This document shows positions 18,593 to 28,167 of a stretch of 40,368 nt of DNA, piece after piece (the stretch's first letter is position 1; each line of letters begins with the position of its first letter). The DNA is from Bodo saltans (taxonomy: Eukaryota > Euglenozoa > Kinetoplastea > Eubodonida > Bodonidae): contig CYKH01001775.1 of the NCBI GenBank assembly GCA_001460835.1, positions 1-40,368 on the forward strand, written 5' to 3'. Below the pieces are notes generated by a model. The model was not told the DNA's origin. It was given only the letters and a program-made list of their open reading frames with translations, and did no database searches. A program made the translations under genes and the position numbers.

Positions 18593-20230
18593 ATGTTCCA
18601 CCAGCACTCCACGTTTGTTCCACAGGGTGCGTATCAACCCCAACCACATGGTCAGCGTGCCTCCACGCCTCCGCTGTACCACGGATCGGCCGTGCCCCCT
18701 CGCTCGCTGCCCACCACTCCTTCCTTGATGCCATCACATCATCCGCCTCAGACGTCGGCCATGCAAAACGGAATGCCGTACTATCCTCCCCAAACTGTAG
18801 CGATGCGCAACGCCCCAGCAGAGCCGTTTTTGTACAACACCTTCAACAGCCGCCCAGCGAGCCCAGTGAAGCAACAGCCTGTCCAAGCAGTTCCACAATC
18901 GTGTCAGCCAGGACTTACCACAACTGCTGCTCCCCGAGCAGATGCCCAACGAGCTGGTTCGATGCTCCCAGAGGGACTTCATTACAACTGCAACCCCTCA
19001 TATGCAACAGCGGTGCCATTTCGTCATCCCTCTGTCTTTCCACAAGAAAGTGCCGCTCCATCTTCGGCCTATGGTGGTGGCAGCACATCAGACCATTACT
19101 CTCGTGGTGTCAGCCTTGCGGCTCCTCCTGTGGCGATGCCGGCCTACGGGTCAGCAGCACCCACTGCCACCGCAACGCTCGACATCGCCCATGCCGCAAT
19201 GGCGCACTACCAGCAGCGTCTGGACGAACGCCGATTTCAAGAACAGAAACTCGCTCAGGAAGAGTCTGCCTTGGCTGCGGAAGAAGCCGCGTTGCTGTCT
19301 CAGCTGGAGCAGCTAACTCATGAGCGCCAGAAGGTGGACGAGGAACACTCCTCATTGTGCCGCGGCTGGTCGCAGATCTTTGCCCAGAATCAGTGGTACG
19401 AAGAGACTCCTGACCTCGACCTAACTGCTGAAGTGACGGAAGTTCAGTACCGATGCCAAGCAATGCAAGCTCACCTGGATGAGCTGCGGTTTACTCTCGA
19501 AGGCCATCAGACAGAACTCCGCAAGTACGACGGAAACGATCACATTCGTGAACGTCAGCGCCAATCGATGCGGAAGTTGGACGAGTGCTTGGAAGACATG
19601 GAGAAGCGCCGCCAAGGATACCGAGCGATTGCAGACTCACATTTTGATGCCGAAGCTCAACGTGAACGTGGTTGCCGGAACTACTTGGTTGAGATCAAAG
19701 GGCGCGCACAAGACCTTGAGACCCAACTGACTTCTTCTGGCTGCTTGATTCCGTGGGCTGTTGCAGGAATGTCATCGCGTGCTTCGTCCGTCGCGCCGCA
19801 GCAGCAGAAGACGTCGTTTGAAGTCCAGCAACAGCAGCGCAGCAGCAGCAGCCATGCTTCAGCCGCAGGTGGACTCGCCCCGCTGCCTGTAAATAGCACA
19901 GGTCTCCGTGCAAACAATGGAAAAGGCGGTGCGGTGGATTCTTCTACGATTCCGTTTCGCCAGCGAGTCGTGAGCTTTCGTGGCAACTCAAATGACTCGA
20001 CAACCGCAACAACAACCTCACGACAGTTCCCTCAAGGAGACCCGACCGATGTGGATATCGATGGCGCATCGTTTACTGTTGCATTGGACGAGGAGAGCTT
20101 CTACAGCAAGACTGGCGGCAACTCTCAACAAGACATGGACGATCTCATCGGTTTGAATGGAGGGAGCTTTGCCATGAATCTGTGTGACACCAAGCGCCGC
20201 CGAGCAGACTACGCGCTGACAGCAATGTAA
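18593..20230 (+). CDS. Coiled-coil protein with Pro/Gln-rich N terminus
   Basis: A 545-residue protein of unknown function. Residues 1-190 are low-complexity and rich in Pro, Gln, His, Ser, Ala and Tyr, similar to prion-like segments of RNA-granule or cytoskeletal proteins. Residues about 195-390 are a long helical coiled coil interrupted once near a Trp-rich patch (RGWSQIFAQNQWY). Residues about 400-545 return to Gln/Ser-rich sequence with a short basic end. There is no membrane segment and no zinc-binding pattern. The ATG follows acceptor AG 18574-18575 by 17 bases. An overlapping open frame beginning at 18442 has shuffled composition and is a shadow. Confidence 0.8.
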   Translation: MFHQHSTFVPQGAYQPQPHGQRASTPPLYHGSAVPPRSLPTTPSLMPSHHPPQTSAMQNGMPYYPPQTVAMRNAPAEPFLYNTFNSRPASPVKQQPVQAVPQSCQPGLTTTAAPRADAQRAGSMLPEGLHYNCNPSYATAVPFRHPSVFPQESAAPSSAYGGGSTSDHYSRGVSLAAPPVAMPAYGSAAPTATATLDIAHAAMAHYQQRLDERRFQEQKLAQEESALAAEEAALLSQLEQLTHERQKVDEEHSSLCRGWSQIFAQNQWYEETPDLDLTAEVTEVQYRCQAMQAHLDELRFTLEGHQTELRKYDGNDHIRERQRQSMRKLDECLEDMEKRRQGYRAIADSHFDAEAQRERGCRNYLVEIKGRAQDLETQLTSSGCLIPWAVAGMSSRASSVAPQQQKTSFEVQQQQRSSSSHASAAGGLAPLPVNSTGLRANNGKGGAVDSSTIPFRQRVVSFRGNSNDSTTATTTSRQFPQGDPTDVDIDGASFTVALDEESFYSKTGGNSQQDMDDLIGLNGGSFAMNLCDTKRRRADYALTAM

Positions 20231-20564
20231 ACCCCCACATCATCGACGAGAGAGAGATTTTTTGTGGAGCCATTTGTTTTGTCTTCCACTTCTCTTTTTC
20301 TTCGGCTCATCGTTTGTGGCTGTTGTGTGCTGCCGACGCTTTTTGAGATATAGACACTCGCGTACCTTTCCGCTCTTAACGGGACGCTTCTTTAGACACA
20401 TTTCCTCCTGTTTCCCCTTCACTACAACCACACAACACAGCTAGATCACTGCAGAAATTTCCCAGAGAAAACATTGGTGAGTTTGACGTACCGAGAAATG
20501 ACGACTTTTTCTTGTTGCTCTAATATTTTTTCCCCTGCTTTTCATCAACCAAGATCTTTAGACA
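20231..20564 (+). promoter_or_regulatory. Intergenic spacer with trans-splice acceptor for ERV46
   Basis: A 334-base spacer with no supported gene. T/C-rich runs occur at 20275-20300 and 20521-20545. The latter is followed by AG at 20552-20553 and 20560-20561, just before the ATG at 20565. Confidence 0.5.
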
Positions 20565-21770
20565 ATGCAGTCCCTGCGACGCATTGATATCTTCCCGAAG
20601 TTCGACGCCAAGTTCGAGCAAGATGCTCGCGAAAAGACCGTCTTTGGCGCTGCATTTTCCATCCTCGCCATAATCCTTATCGTCGTGCTTGTCATTGGCG
20701 AATTTCGCTACTTTCTCTCGATTGAGGAACGCCACGAGCTCTTTGTCGACCGCGTCATCGGTGGGGACATGGAGATTGAGGTGAATGTGTCATTTCCACA
20801 AGTTCCGTGTGACTTGATGACGCTGGATGCAGTCAACGCCTTTGGGGAGTACCAAGGCAACTTGGACAGAAATGCCGTCAAGCATCGTATCAACAGCAAT
20901 GACTTGCAACACATTTCCAAAGCTAGGCCAATGGATAACGACGGGAAGGTTGCCTCCATCCCAACGCATGAAGACGGCGCTCCCAAGTCGGATTGTGGAA
21001 GTTGTTACGGCGCAGAGTCGCATCCTGGTGAATGTTGCCATACATGTGCGGATGTGGAGGCGGCGTACAATCGACGAGGATGGCACTTTAACTTAAACGA
21101 TGTGAGCTTGACGCAATGCGCCAAGGAGCGTTTGCAGCATGCCGCTTCCATTTCGTCCCATGAGGGTTGCAATTTGTGGGCCAAGTTTCCTGTTGCTCGT
21201 GTTCAAGGCAACATCCACTTTATTCCCGGACGTGCATTTACCATCCTAGGCCAGCACATGCACGACTTGACGGGTGGGGAGGTCGGCAAGTTGAACCTGT
21301 CCCACTACATTCACACGTTGCAGTTCGGCACCACGTACCCTGGCCAAGCAAATCCACTCGACGACAAGGCAACGATTCTGGCAGATGAGCCGGTGAACGG
21401 TCGCTTTAACTATTACGTGAAAGTAGTGCCCACGACGTTTGAGAAACACTCACTGTTTGGCGCTACGCTGGAGACCAATCAGTACTCGGTGACCGAGCAC
21501 TTTTCTCCTCGTCGAACGACTCCAGCAGCACAAGGTCAGCCACAGAATCAGGAGCAACAGGTCATTCCTGGCGTGTTTTTGATTTATGATTTGTCCCCGA
21601 TTCGTGTGAAGATCTTTGAGGCTCGGCCGTACTCTAGCCTTGTGCACTTTATGCTGCAGCTGTGCGCTATTATCGGTGGCGTGTTTACTGTGATGGGCAT
21701 CATCGATGCGATCTTCTACCACTCCATTATCCGTGTGCGTCGGAAGATGCAGATGGGAAAGCAGAGCTAA
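20565..21770 (+). CDS. ERV46: Erv46/ERGIC3-type ER-Golgi cargo receptor
   Basis: A 401-residue member of the Erv41-Erv46 family, which cycles between ER and Golgi in COPII and COPI vesicles and retrieves or exports cargo. The N terminus (LRRIDIFPKFDAKFEQD, then TVFGAAFSILAIIL) matches the family start, with a first membrane helix at about 27-50. A large lumenal domain follows. It includes the Cys cluster (CGSC, then GECCHTC followed by DVEAAY) that distinguishes Erv46 from Erv41, and the conserved CNLWAKFPVARVQGN and HYIHTLQFG regions. The second helix is at about 358-385, leaving a short basic cytoplasmic tail. Length and two-helix topology agree with the family. In yeast it works as a complex with Erv41, which is not in this window. 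Confidence 0.93.
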   Translation: MQSLRRIDIFPKFDAKFEQDAREKTVFGAAFSILAIILIVVLVIGEFRYFLSIEERHELFVDRVIGGDMEIEVNVSFPQVPCDLMTLDAVNAFGEYQGNLDRNAVKHRINSNDLQHISKARPMDNDGKVASIPTHEDGAPKSDCGSCYGAESHPGECCHTCADVEAAYNRRGWHFNLNDVSLTQCAKERLQHAASISSHEGCNLWAKFPVARVQGNIHFIPGRAFTILGQHMHDLTGGEVGKLNLSHYIHTLQFGTTYPGQANPLDDKATILADEPVNGRFNYYVKVVPTTFEKHSLFGATLETNQYSVTEHFSPRRTTPAAQGQPQNQEQQVIPGVFLIYDLSPIRVKIFEARPYSSLVHFMLQLCAIIGGVFTVMGIIDAIFYHSIIRVRRKMQMGKQS

Positions 21771-21948
21771 GCACTTCAAAAATAAGCAGTGCCGCCCAAG
21801 AAGAAGATACAAACTATTTGTTGATGTGCGAGAGCTGCCCTGAGTAGTTGTAAATCAGTGAATCGTCAACGTGCCATTCTTGTTACACTTTTCTTTGTTT
21901 ACCAGGTTGTTCAGAACAATTTGCATTAGACATAGTTACACCACGTCG

Positions 21949-24537
21949 ATGAAGCTTTCAGTCACAACTGCAACGCCATACTCAAAACTGGTACCTCCCA
22001 TCCCCAGCAGATGCACTTCCAATTTCAACATTGATCCCAACACTGGTGCCGTTCGCGAAATCCATCGAGGAACTGCATCATCTCAAACCGGTCGACGCCA
22101 AAACGCATCTTCATCTGATGACGATGATGACGATGATGCGTTGCACGGCACCGCTGGAGGTCATCATCATCGCACAAGTGGTCGTGCCCACTCTGTTGGC
22201 GTTTCTGGCAATTTTCGGCTGTCATCCCCTGCCCACAGTTACCACGGAGGATCTCCACATCCACCTCCAATGACCTCTGCAACGGCTCTGCACGGTCATT
22301 TTGCTTCAGAGCCTTCCGGTGAATCCTTACACCACACTTTAGGCGTGTCGTTTACCCCCTGCCCCTTTCTTCGCCCAAAGGTGATGTCACTGGGCATGCG
22401 TTGTGCCCCGACAGGCTCTTCCAACGGAACCATGAGCGCCTTGTTTGACGAGGGGAAACTAGTCCTGTTTGGGGGCAGCGAGGGAGTCCGCGCTCTGAAT
22501 GAAACATGGGTGTATCGTATTGCAGAGAGAAAGTGGAATTTTGTCGACCCGATGGAAGTGGTGCCGCCAGCATTGACCGCTAGTCGTGGGGAACGTGGGT
22601 TTACAGGCGATCGGTTACCCCCTCCCAGATGTGGCCACACTGCAGTTGTCATCCGTGACGTTCCCAACGCTCAAAAGGTCGACCCCTCTACCCTAAAAGC
22701 GGTCCCCTCCACCCTCCCAAGCCAGACGAAACTTTCCAACAACAACGCGACGACCCTAAAGAAACAAAATATTGCCAACACCACACAGATGCTAAGCTAT
22801 GAGCCAAGCGTTCTTGTGTTTGGTGGAGCGGACCTTGCCAAAGGACTTTACTTCAACGACTTATGGATGTTCGACGTCGAGTTGACAGCTTGGAAGGAGT
22901 TAAAGCCGGGTGGTTCTGCCCCGTTCGAACGTTGGCACCATGGATCGTGCGTCCTTGAGCAACGAATGTTTATCTATGGAGGTGAATCTTCGGAGTTTCA
23001 AATATTGGATGACCTGCATATGTACGATCATCACTTGGGTTCCTGGCGGCCTCTTCGTGCCACGCAGCCTGTGCCTCCTGCACGTATGCTCCACGCGTGC
23101 TGCCTTTCCGGTCAGGACATGGTGATTGTTGGTGGGATTGGCAGCCAAGCTCAGAATGTCGCGTTGCTAGATATTGCCGTAGATCAAGGCATCCATTTAG
23201 CGGGAAGTGGGAAGAATGGTGCAGGAAAAGGACGTAGAGATTCTACCAGCTTTCGCAGACCGTCGGAGTCTGACGTCGACGCGGCTGCCGCCGCACAGCA
23301 AGCACTTGCTTCACAGCCTCTCAAGATGTCTGCGCTAGCTGCTTCGTTTAAGTCTGAGCTTTCTGATGTGTGGATCCTTAATCTGCGCACACTGCTCTGG
23401 AGGCGTGTTGCTGATACTCAGAAACGGTTTAGTCCGTTTGTGGTAAGAGAAGACGCCCTCCTTCGAGGCCCTGCCATTCCACTGGATGGCATCGCCTCTG
23501 GTCCAAAGTTGCCATCACCGTATGGAGGCGAGAACGCTGTGCTGGATCTGAAAGCTCTCGAAGGACATTGTGCTCTGGCCTTTGACGAACGAGTGCTTAT
23601 CATGGGCGGCAAGTTGGGCGGTCGTCTCAATCGGAGACTGTTCTCTCTTCACTTACCCTCTGAAACGTGGGCGTACTTGGGCGAGCTTCCTGCAAACATG
23701 TCCAGTGATCAACTTCGACTGCCACTTGCCCGCTCTGCCATGGTTGCGACTGCTATGGTCGAAAAACGAACGGTAGCAAGCATGAGAGATGCAGTATCTC
23801 TTGCTGGCCTTGACACTGCCCACCGACACATCAACGAACTCGCGGAGGCAGATCCGCTGGTCAAGACTCTTGCCACTCAGCTAGCGTCGCAGATTAGTTT
23901 TACAGGAGCACTTTCTATTTACGGTGTGCAACCGATTGTGTCCAAAACAGTGTGTGCGTATGTCTTTGGCGGCATTGGGATGTCTGGGAAGCCCTTGTCA
24001 GATACGTGGTGCATTGAGCTGAAAGACTCCACCGTTGATGTGACCCATGAGGAGTTGTTTGGGTATCCGATGGAGCTTCTTCTTCAAGGGCAGCAAGGGT
24101 CGGCTGCACGACATGCCATTGGCGCGCCATCATCAGGAGCTGGTGGAAATGAAAGTTATTCAGAAGATGATGAGTTCGAGCGGAAACGGCAACAGGATGT
24201 GGTGTCTTATGTGTTAGGGCCGAACCTCGGTGGTGGTGGCGACGCGGCAGTCACGCTGCAGGACGACGCTGGGAATGCACTTCATCGGAATCGAAGTAAC
24301 GTCGGTGGACACCTAGGTGGGACGTCCGTTTCAGGGAAGTTAGGCGGCACAAGCATCGCCAGCGTCCACTCTCAGCGACGAGGGTTGCTGAGTGGCACCT
24401 CTACCACATTACTAGAGGGGATGACTGCCTCATCAGAGCAGCAGCAGCAACATCAACCCCAACCGCATGGTAGGAACAGTGGAGGTGGGGTGGTGAAGAT
24501 GGGTCGACGGGGGAGCCGTGCGAGTGAAAGCCGATGA
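21949..24537 (+). CDS. Kelch-repeat protein
   Basis: An 862-residue protein built around a kelch beta-propeller. Diagnostic double-Gly strands followed by spaced aromatic residues occur near residues 161 (KLVLFGGSEG), 285 (VLVFGGADL), 340 (RMFIYGGESS), 385 (DMVIVGGIG), 545 (RVLIMGGKLGG) and 668 (CAYVFGGIGMSG). Each is followed by a W or Y in the 'D.W.(F/L)' position, such as NDLWMFDVELTAW. Inserts between blades are long and low-complexity. Residues 1-150 are Ser/His/Asp-rich, with an Asp run. The tail from about 700 is Gly/Ser-rich. No BTB, F-box or catalytic domain was seen, so a scaffold role is likely. The frame is open further upstream only through a GTG codon, so the first ATG after acceptor AG 21904-21905 is used. 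Confidence 0.88.
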   Translation: MKLSVTTATPYSKLVPPIPSRCTSNFNIDPNTGAVREIHRGTASSQTGRRQNASSSDDDDDDDALHGTAGGHHHRTSGRAHSVGVSGNFRLSSPAHSYHGGSPHPPPMTSATALHGHFASEPSGESLHHTLGVSFTPCPFLRPKVMSLGMRCAPTGSSNGTMSALFDEGKLVLFGGSEGVRALNETWVYRIAERKWNFVDPMEVVPPALTASRGERGFTGDRLPPPRCGHTAVVIRDVPNAQKVDPSTLKAVPSTLPSQTKLSNNNATTLKKQNIANTTQMLSYEPSVLVFGGADLAKGLYFNDLWMFDVELTAWKELKPGGSAPFERWHHGSCVLEQRMFIYGGESSEFQILDDLHMYDHHLGSWRPLRATQPVPPARMLHACCLSGQDMVIVGGIGSQAQNVALLDIAVDQGIHLAGSGKNGAGKGRRDSTSFRRPSESDVDAAAAAQQALASQPLKMSALAASFKSELSDVWILNLRTLLWRRVADTQKRFSPFVVREDALLRGPAIPLDGIASGPKLPSPYGGENAVLDLKALEGHCALAFDERVLIMGGKLGGRLNRRLFSLHLPSETWAYLGELPANMSSDQLRLPLARSAMVATAMVEKRTVASMRDAVSLAGLDTAHRHINELAEADPLVKTLATQLASQISFTGALSIYGVQPIVSKTVCAYVFGGIGMSGKPLSDTWCIELKDSTVDVTHEELFGYPMELLLQGQQGSAARHAIGAPSSGAGGNESYSEDDEFERKRQQDVVSYVLGPNLGGGGDAAVTLQDDAGNALHRNRSNVGGHLGGTSVSGKLGGTSIASVHSQRRGLLSGTSTTLLEGMTASSEQQQQHQPQPHGRNSGGGVVKMGRRGSRASESR

Positions 24538-24780
24538 TAGTGGTGTTGCACATGTATAAATGAACGCGATAAGCGAAGACTGTTAGAATTCCTCTTTTTT
24601 TTCCGTACACTTATTTTTCACTGAGCAAATGATGCACACCTGGGTATAGTCACAATATTCATTCAAGAAACTATTTTGCAGATTTTTTGATCCTCTACGA
24701 CGTATTTTTTCTCATTTGCAGTGCAAAGCGTGTGAAAACAACACCGTAAACACAACCTTTTTTTGAGGTCGACGGCCCTG

Positions 24781-26352
24781 ATGGCCTTTCACTGCCCTGT
24801 CTGCGGCGAGGAGTTCCCAGAAACAACATCGGATTTACGTTTTCAGCGCCACGTCAACCGCTGCTTAGATGGTGAACCAGATATTGAGAACCCTACACCT
24901 GTCCATCATGCCTTTGGAGCAACTGGTGGCGATGGTCAGCATCTTTCCCTAAGACCAAATCCAGATTCGTACGTTTCTATGGGCGGGTCGTCCCTAACGG
25001 AAACGCCACTGGTATCATCGGAAACAGGGCCGACAAATCATTACAATGGTGGACACGCGCGAACTTCATCTTCACCGCCACCACAGTCTAGTGGAGTTGT
25101 TAACAATGGCAGCTTGGTTGGTGCACAGCCACCACAACAGCATCACCTTGCGCATGCAGAGTCATCGTCGCTTGACTACTACGCAGCGATTGAGGAGAAT
25201 TGTGAATTTATCTGTGGTCTTTGCCCAGATTTTCCACGAGCACTTGTGGAAGAAGTTCTGATCACCAACGGTAACCGGAAAGATTTAGCGATGTCAACGT
25301 TGTTTGAGCTGAAAGACCAGTCTGAGACTGCAGCCTCATCGTCTGAGCAGGGAAGCAATTTCCATAGCTACTGGGGCGGCGATAAGTCTTCGCCACATCG
25401 GCATCATTCACATCTTAGAAGGTCCCACTTGCAGGATATTGGTGAGACTGCGGTGCCCAGAGATGGCGCCTACGACGCCGTCCCCGTTCCCAAAGGGCCA
25501 CAGTATTCTCACGTAGAACTAGCCATTTACGACTTACAACCAGATAGTAAAGTCGCGAAAAAGGTTGGCCTCGGTGCGTACCATACTGGCGTCGTGATGT
25601 ACGGCCACGAGTTTAGTTTTGGAGGAAGCAGAAATCTAAAGAGGGACACTGGAAGGTCTGGAATCTGGGCCACCAGAAATTTATACCAAACGGCACCCGT
25701 CATCAAAAAACGAATTGCGATTGGGATCACCTATGTCACTATTAAAGAACTTCAAGCTACCCTTCGTGAGTGGGGGAAGACAAGCTGGAGAGTTGATGAC
25801 TATCACTTGTTGTCGAAAAACTGCAATCACTTTGCAGATGCTCTTCTGCAATGGCTGGCGCCTAAGAGCGTTCCCATTGCCACAACAACAGCAACGGATG
25901 TAGCTCCTGGAACTCCTGCATCGCTATCCGGAACGAACAGCGCTCACACGCCACTTTCACCTGTTCCTCTAGCGGCAACAGTCGTGGGACCAGTAGGCGC
26001 CGCCGCTAACAGCAATAGTACCCGCACTTCATCGCCCAACATTAGTAGTGTTCCCTCTGGTGTCTCTCCGTTACCAAAATTTCCTCTCATCGCATCATCA
26101 TCAGCCACTCAATCCGGTGCAACTGCTCCTCCACCTCCTCAAGTGTCGCCAACCAGTCAAGCCGTCCCCACATTTCCTCTGGCACCTGAGCAACTGAAGC
26201 GAGCGCAGGAAACGTTTAAGCTTCCTTCTTGGGTCAATCGTGCTGCTGCAGTGGGAAATGCGGTGATCCCTGACTTTTTGTTTAAGAAGATTGTTGAAGC
26301 CCTCATGCCGCCGGTCCCCGAGGATGACCACGACGCATCACCACTGGCATGA
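24781..26352 (+). CDS. UBZ-like zinc finger - CUE-like - PPPDE isopeptidase fusion
   Basis: A 523-residue predicted deubiquitinase or deSUMOylase. Residues 5-28 form a C2HC finger (C5, C8, H24, C28) of the UBZ ubiquitin-binding type. Residues about 137-180 resemble a CUE/UBA helix bundle (CPDFPRALVEEVL, then DLAMSTLFEL). Residues about 242-362 are a PPPDE/DeSI thiol isopeptidase domain. Its predicted catalytic His is H268 in GAYHTGVVMYGHEFSFGG and the predicted nucleophile is C348 in KNCNHFADAL. About 120 Ser/Pro/Thr-rich residues then precede a conserved-looking end (LPSWVNRAAAVGN) that normally follows the catalytic Cys closely. Two potential ubiquitin-binding modules in front of the protease suggest ubiquitin or polyubiquitin as substrate. 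The first ATG after acceptor AG 24766-24767 is 24781; the preceding TTG is rejected. Confidence 0.88.
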   Translation: MAFHCPVCGEEFPETTSDLRFQRHVNRCLDGEPDIENPTPVHHAFGATGGDGQHLSLRPNPDSYVSMGGSSLTETPLVSSETGPTNHYNGGHARTSSSPPPQSSGVVNNGSLVGAQPPQQHHLAHAESSSLDYYAAIEENCEFICGLCPDFPRALVEEVLITNGNRKDLAMSTLFELKDQSETAASSSEQGSNFHSYWGGDKSSPHRHHSHLRRSHLQDIGETAVPRDGAYDAVPVPKGPQYSHVELAIYDLQPDSKVAKKVGLGAYHTGVVMYGHEFSFGGSRNLKRDTGRSGIWATRNLYQTAPVIKKRIAIGITYVTIKELQATLREWGKTSWRVDDYHLLSKNCNHFADALLQWLAPKSVPIATTTATDVAPGTPASLSGTNSAHTPLSPVPLAATVVGPVGAAANSNSTRTSSPNISSVPSGVSPLPKFPLIASSSATQSGATAPPPPQVSPTSQAVPTFPLAPEQLKRAQETFKLPSWVNRAAAVGNAVIPDFLFKKIVEALMPPVPEDDHDASPLA

Positions 26353-26506
26353 GGGCAACTCTTCAGGCCTTTGAAGACTCTGAAAAATGAGTTAGTCGTG
26401 CGTTGCCTAGATTTATTACTTGTTTTCTCTTGATAATACTTTACCGCTGAATTTACTGCTCGTCCATTCGTTTTGAAAGCAAACATATTCAACAAAAGCG
26501 AATAGA

Positions 26507-27220
26507 ATGATTCGTGTGTTGCTCGTTATTGCCCTTATTCTTTGCTCTGCTGTGCATGCGGATGCAGTGAAAACCAAAATCGAAGCAAAGAAGATTGAAT
26601 GCTACTCCATCGACGTGGAAGCCGGTGCCTCTGTCGCGTTCGACTTCAAAGTCCTTCACGGAGGAAAGAAAGATTTAGATGTCACTCTCAGCGCAACCTC
26701 CGTTGAAGAAATGGAAGGCGCCGAGGACAAGAGCAAGCATCAAATTTCGTCGCTCTCCCATACGACATTCACTCGAATCATCGAAGAGTGGAAGCTTGCT
26801 TCCGAGGGAGTTGCTACGTTTACTGCCCCGGCCGCGAGTGCCAACGGTCATGGGCTGCCCACAAAGGTCAATGCCTGTTTTAACAACAAAATGTCTGCTT
26901 GGACGCCAAAGTGGTTTTCTTTTGAGCTCTACACGGATCCCGCCGAACCCGCAGCGCAAGAGAAAGACACGCTCGCCACCGCAGAAACGCAGCTGGAACA
27001 CGCACTCCACAAGGAGGGCAACAACCTGTTTAGTGTGCGCACAATGATGACGCGGCTGAAGAACTCTGAGGAGGAGCACCGCAACAAAGTGGAGAGCACC
27101 AACGAGTGGATGCTCTACGGCACCATTGTGAACGGCGTGTTGCTGATGGGCCTGTCGGTGTTCCAGTTCTGGTACCTGAAGAAGTTTCTATCGGTGAGGC
27201 ATGTCTCGATGAGGCTCTAG
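26507..27220 (+). CDS. p24/emp24 family cargo receptor, copy 1 (p24-beta-like)
   Basis: A 237-residue type I membrane protein of the p24 family, which packages cargo into COPII vesicles and cycles through the early Golgi by COPI. A signal peptide covers residues 1-20 (LLVIALILCSAVHA). A GOLD domain spans about 24-140 with the usual Cys pair (KIECYS and NACFNN) that forms its disulfide. A coiled-coil stem covers about 150-205, and a membrane helix about 205-226. The tail after WYLKKFL (SVRHVSMRL) recalls the beta subfamily (TMED2/emp24). The next gene is a paralog with a nearly identical 3' end. The ATG is the first after an AG at 26478. Confidence 0.92.
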   Translation: MIRVLLVIALILCSAVHADAVKTKIEAKKIECYSIDVEAGASVAFDFKVLHGGKKDLDVTLSATSVEEMEGAEDKSKHQISSLSHTTFTRIIEEWKLASEGVATFTAPAASANGHGLPTKVNACFNNKMSAWTPKWFSFELYTDPAEPAAQEKDTLATAETQLEHALHKEGNNLFSVRTMMTRLKNSEEEHRNKVESTNEWMLYGTIVNGVLLMGLSVFQFWYLKKFLSVRHVSMRL

Positions 27221-27342
27221 GCAATGCTAATAAAATATTTGTTGAAATGCTTTGACTTTGATTTTTGACAAGCTGCAAGATGGCGTGCCTCTCTCTAGTG
27301 GTTCGTCTCCCTTTGTCGTCGTTGCCTCTTGGCTCAAGAGAT

Positions 27343-28068
27343 ATGTTCGGCACGCACATTATCTGCTTAGCGATCCTTTTCACCAGCAGCAGTGTTTACA
27401 TGACTGCCGCTGTGAAGACAAAAATCGATGCAAAGAAGATCGAGTGCTTCTCATTAGACGTCGAAGCTGGTGCGTCTGTGGCATTTGACTTCAAAGTACT
27501 TCACGGCGGGGAAAAGGACTTGGATGTTTTTATGACCGCGATCTCGATTGAAGAAATTGATGGCACCGATGCAGGAAACAGCAAACATCAGATCTCATCC
27601 CTCTCCCACACCACCAATACTCGAATCATCGAAGAGTGGAAGAAGGCGTCGGAGGGGCGCGCTACGTACACCGCACCATCCGCCCACACGAACGGCCATG
27701 GACTTCCAACAAAGGTCGGTGTGTGCTTCAACAACAAAATGTCCTCTTGGACGCCAAAGTGGTACTCATTTGAACTCTTTAGTGATCCTGCTGAACCCGT
27801 AGCGCAAGAAAAAGAAACACTTGCATCTGCTGAAACGGAACTTGAACACGCACTCCACAAGGAAGGCAACAATTTGTTTAGTGTGCGCACGATGATGACG
27901 CGGCTGAAGAATTCTGAGGAGGAGCACCGCAACAAGGTGGAGAGCACCAACGAGTGGATGCTCTACGGCACCATTGTGAACGGCGTGTTGCTGATGGGCC
28001 TGTCGGTGTTCCAGTTCTGGTACCTGAAGAAGTTTCTATCGGTGAGGCATGTCTCGATGAGGCTGTAG
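27343..28068 (+). CDS. p24/emp24 family cargo receptor, copy 2
   Basis: A tandem paralog of the preceding p24 gene, with the same order: signal peptide, GOLD domain, coiled-coil stem, membrane helix and tail. From the start at 27343 it has 241 residues. That ATG is preferred because it gives a signal peptide (MFGTHIICLAILFTSSSVY) that lines up with copy 1, and because a T/C-rich tract with AG at 27337-27340 lies just before it. An ATG at 27280 would add 21 residues before the signal and cannot be excluded. The mature proteins differ at scattered sites through the GOLD domain but are identical through the stem end, helix and tail. p24 proteins act as heteromers, so the copies could be either redundant or partner-specific. 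Confidence 0.9.
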   Translation: MFGTHIICLAILFTSSSVYMTAAVKTKIDAKKIECFSLDVEAGASVAFDFKVLHGGEKDLDVFMTAISIEEIDGTDAGNSKHQISSLSHTTNTRIIEEWKKASEGRATYTAPSAHTNGHGLPTKVGVCFNNKMSSWTPKWYSFELFSDPAEPVAQEKETLASAETELEHALHKEGNNLFSVRTMMTRLKNSEEEHRNKVESTNEWMLYGTIVNGVLLMGLSVFQFWYLKKFLSVRHVSMRL

Positions 28069-28147
28069 GTTCCTCCCATCTTGAATTCTTTTTGAAATTT
28101 CATCTCTAACGTTCATCCTTAACCTTCAACACTTGATGTCCTCCATT

Positions 28148-28160
28148 TTTTTTTTTTTAG
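28148..28160 (+). promoter_or_regulatory. Trans-splice acceptor for the 391-residue gene
   Basis: An uninterrupted T tract ends in TAG, with AG at 28159-28160. The ATG at 28168 lies seven bases further on. This is among the clearest acceptors in the window. Confidence 0.7.
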
Positions 28161-28167
28161 GAAAAAA

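Noticed and set aside
18442..19323. A 293-codon frame overlapping the start of the 545-residue gene
   Set aside because: It starts inside T-rich splice sequence and gives a Ser/Cys/His-rich scrambled product. The frame from 18593 has a coherent coiled coil and a better-placed ATG.
27280..27342. Upstream ATG adding 21 residues to p24 copy 2
   Set aside because: It would bury the signal peptide, and alignment with copy 1 favours 27343. It remains possible as a minor form.
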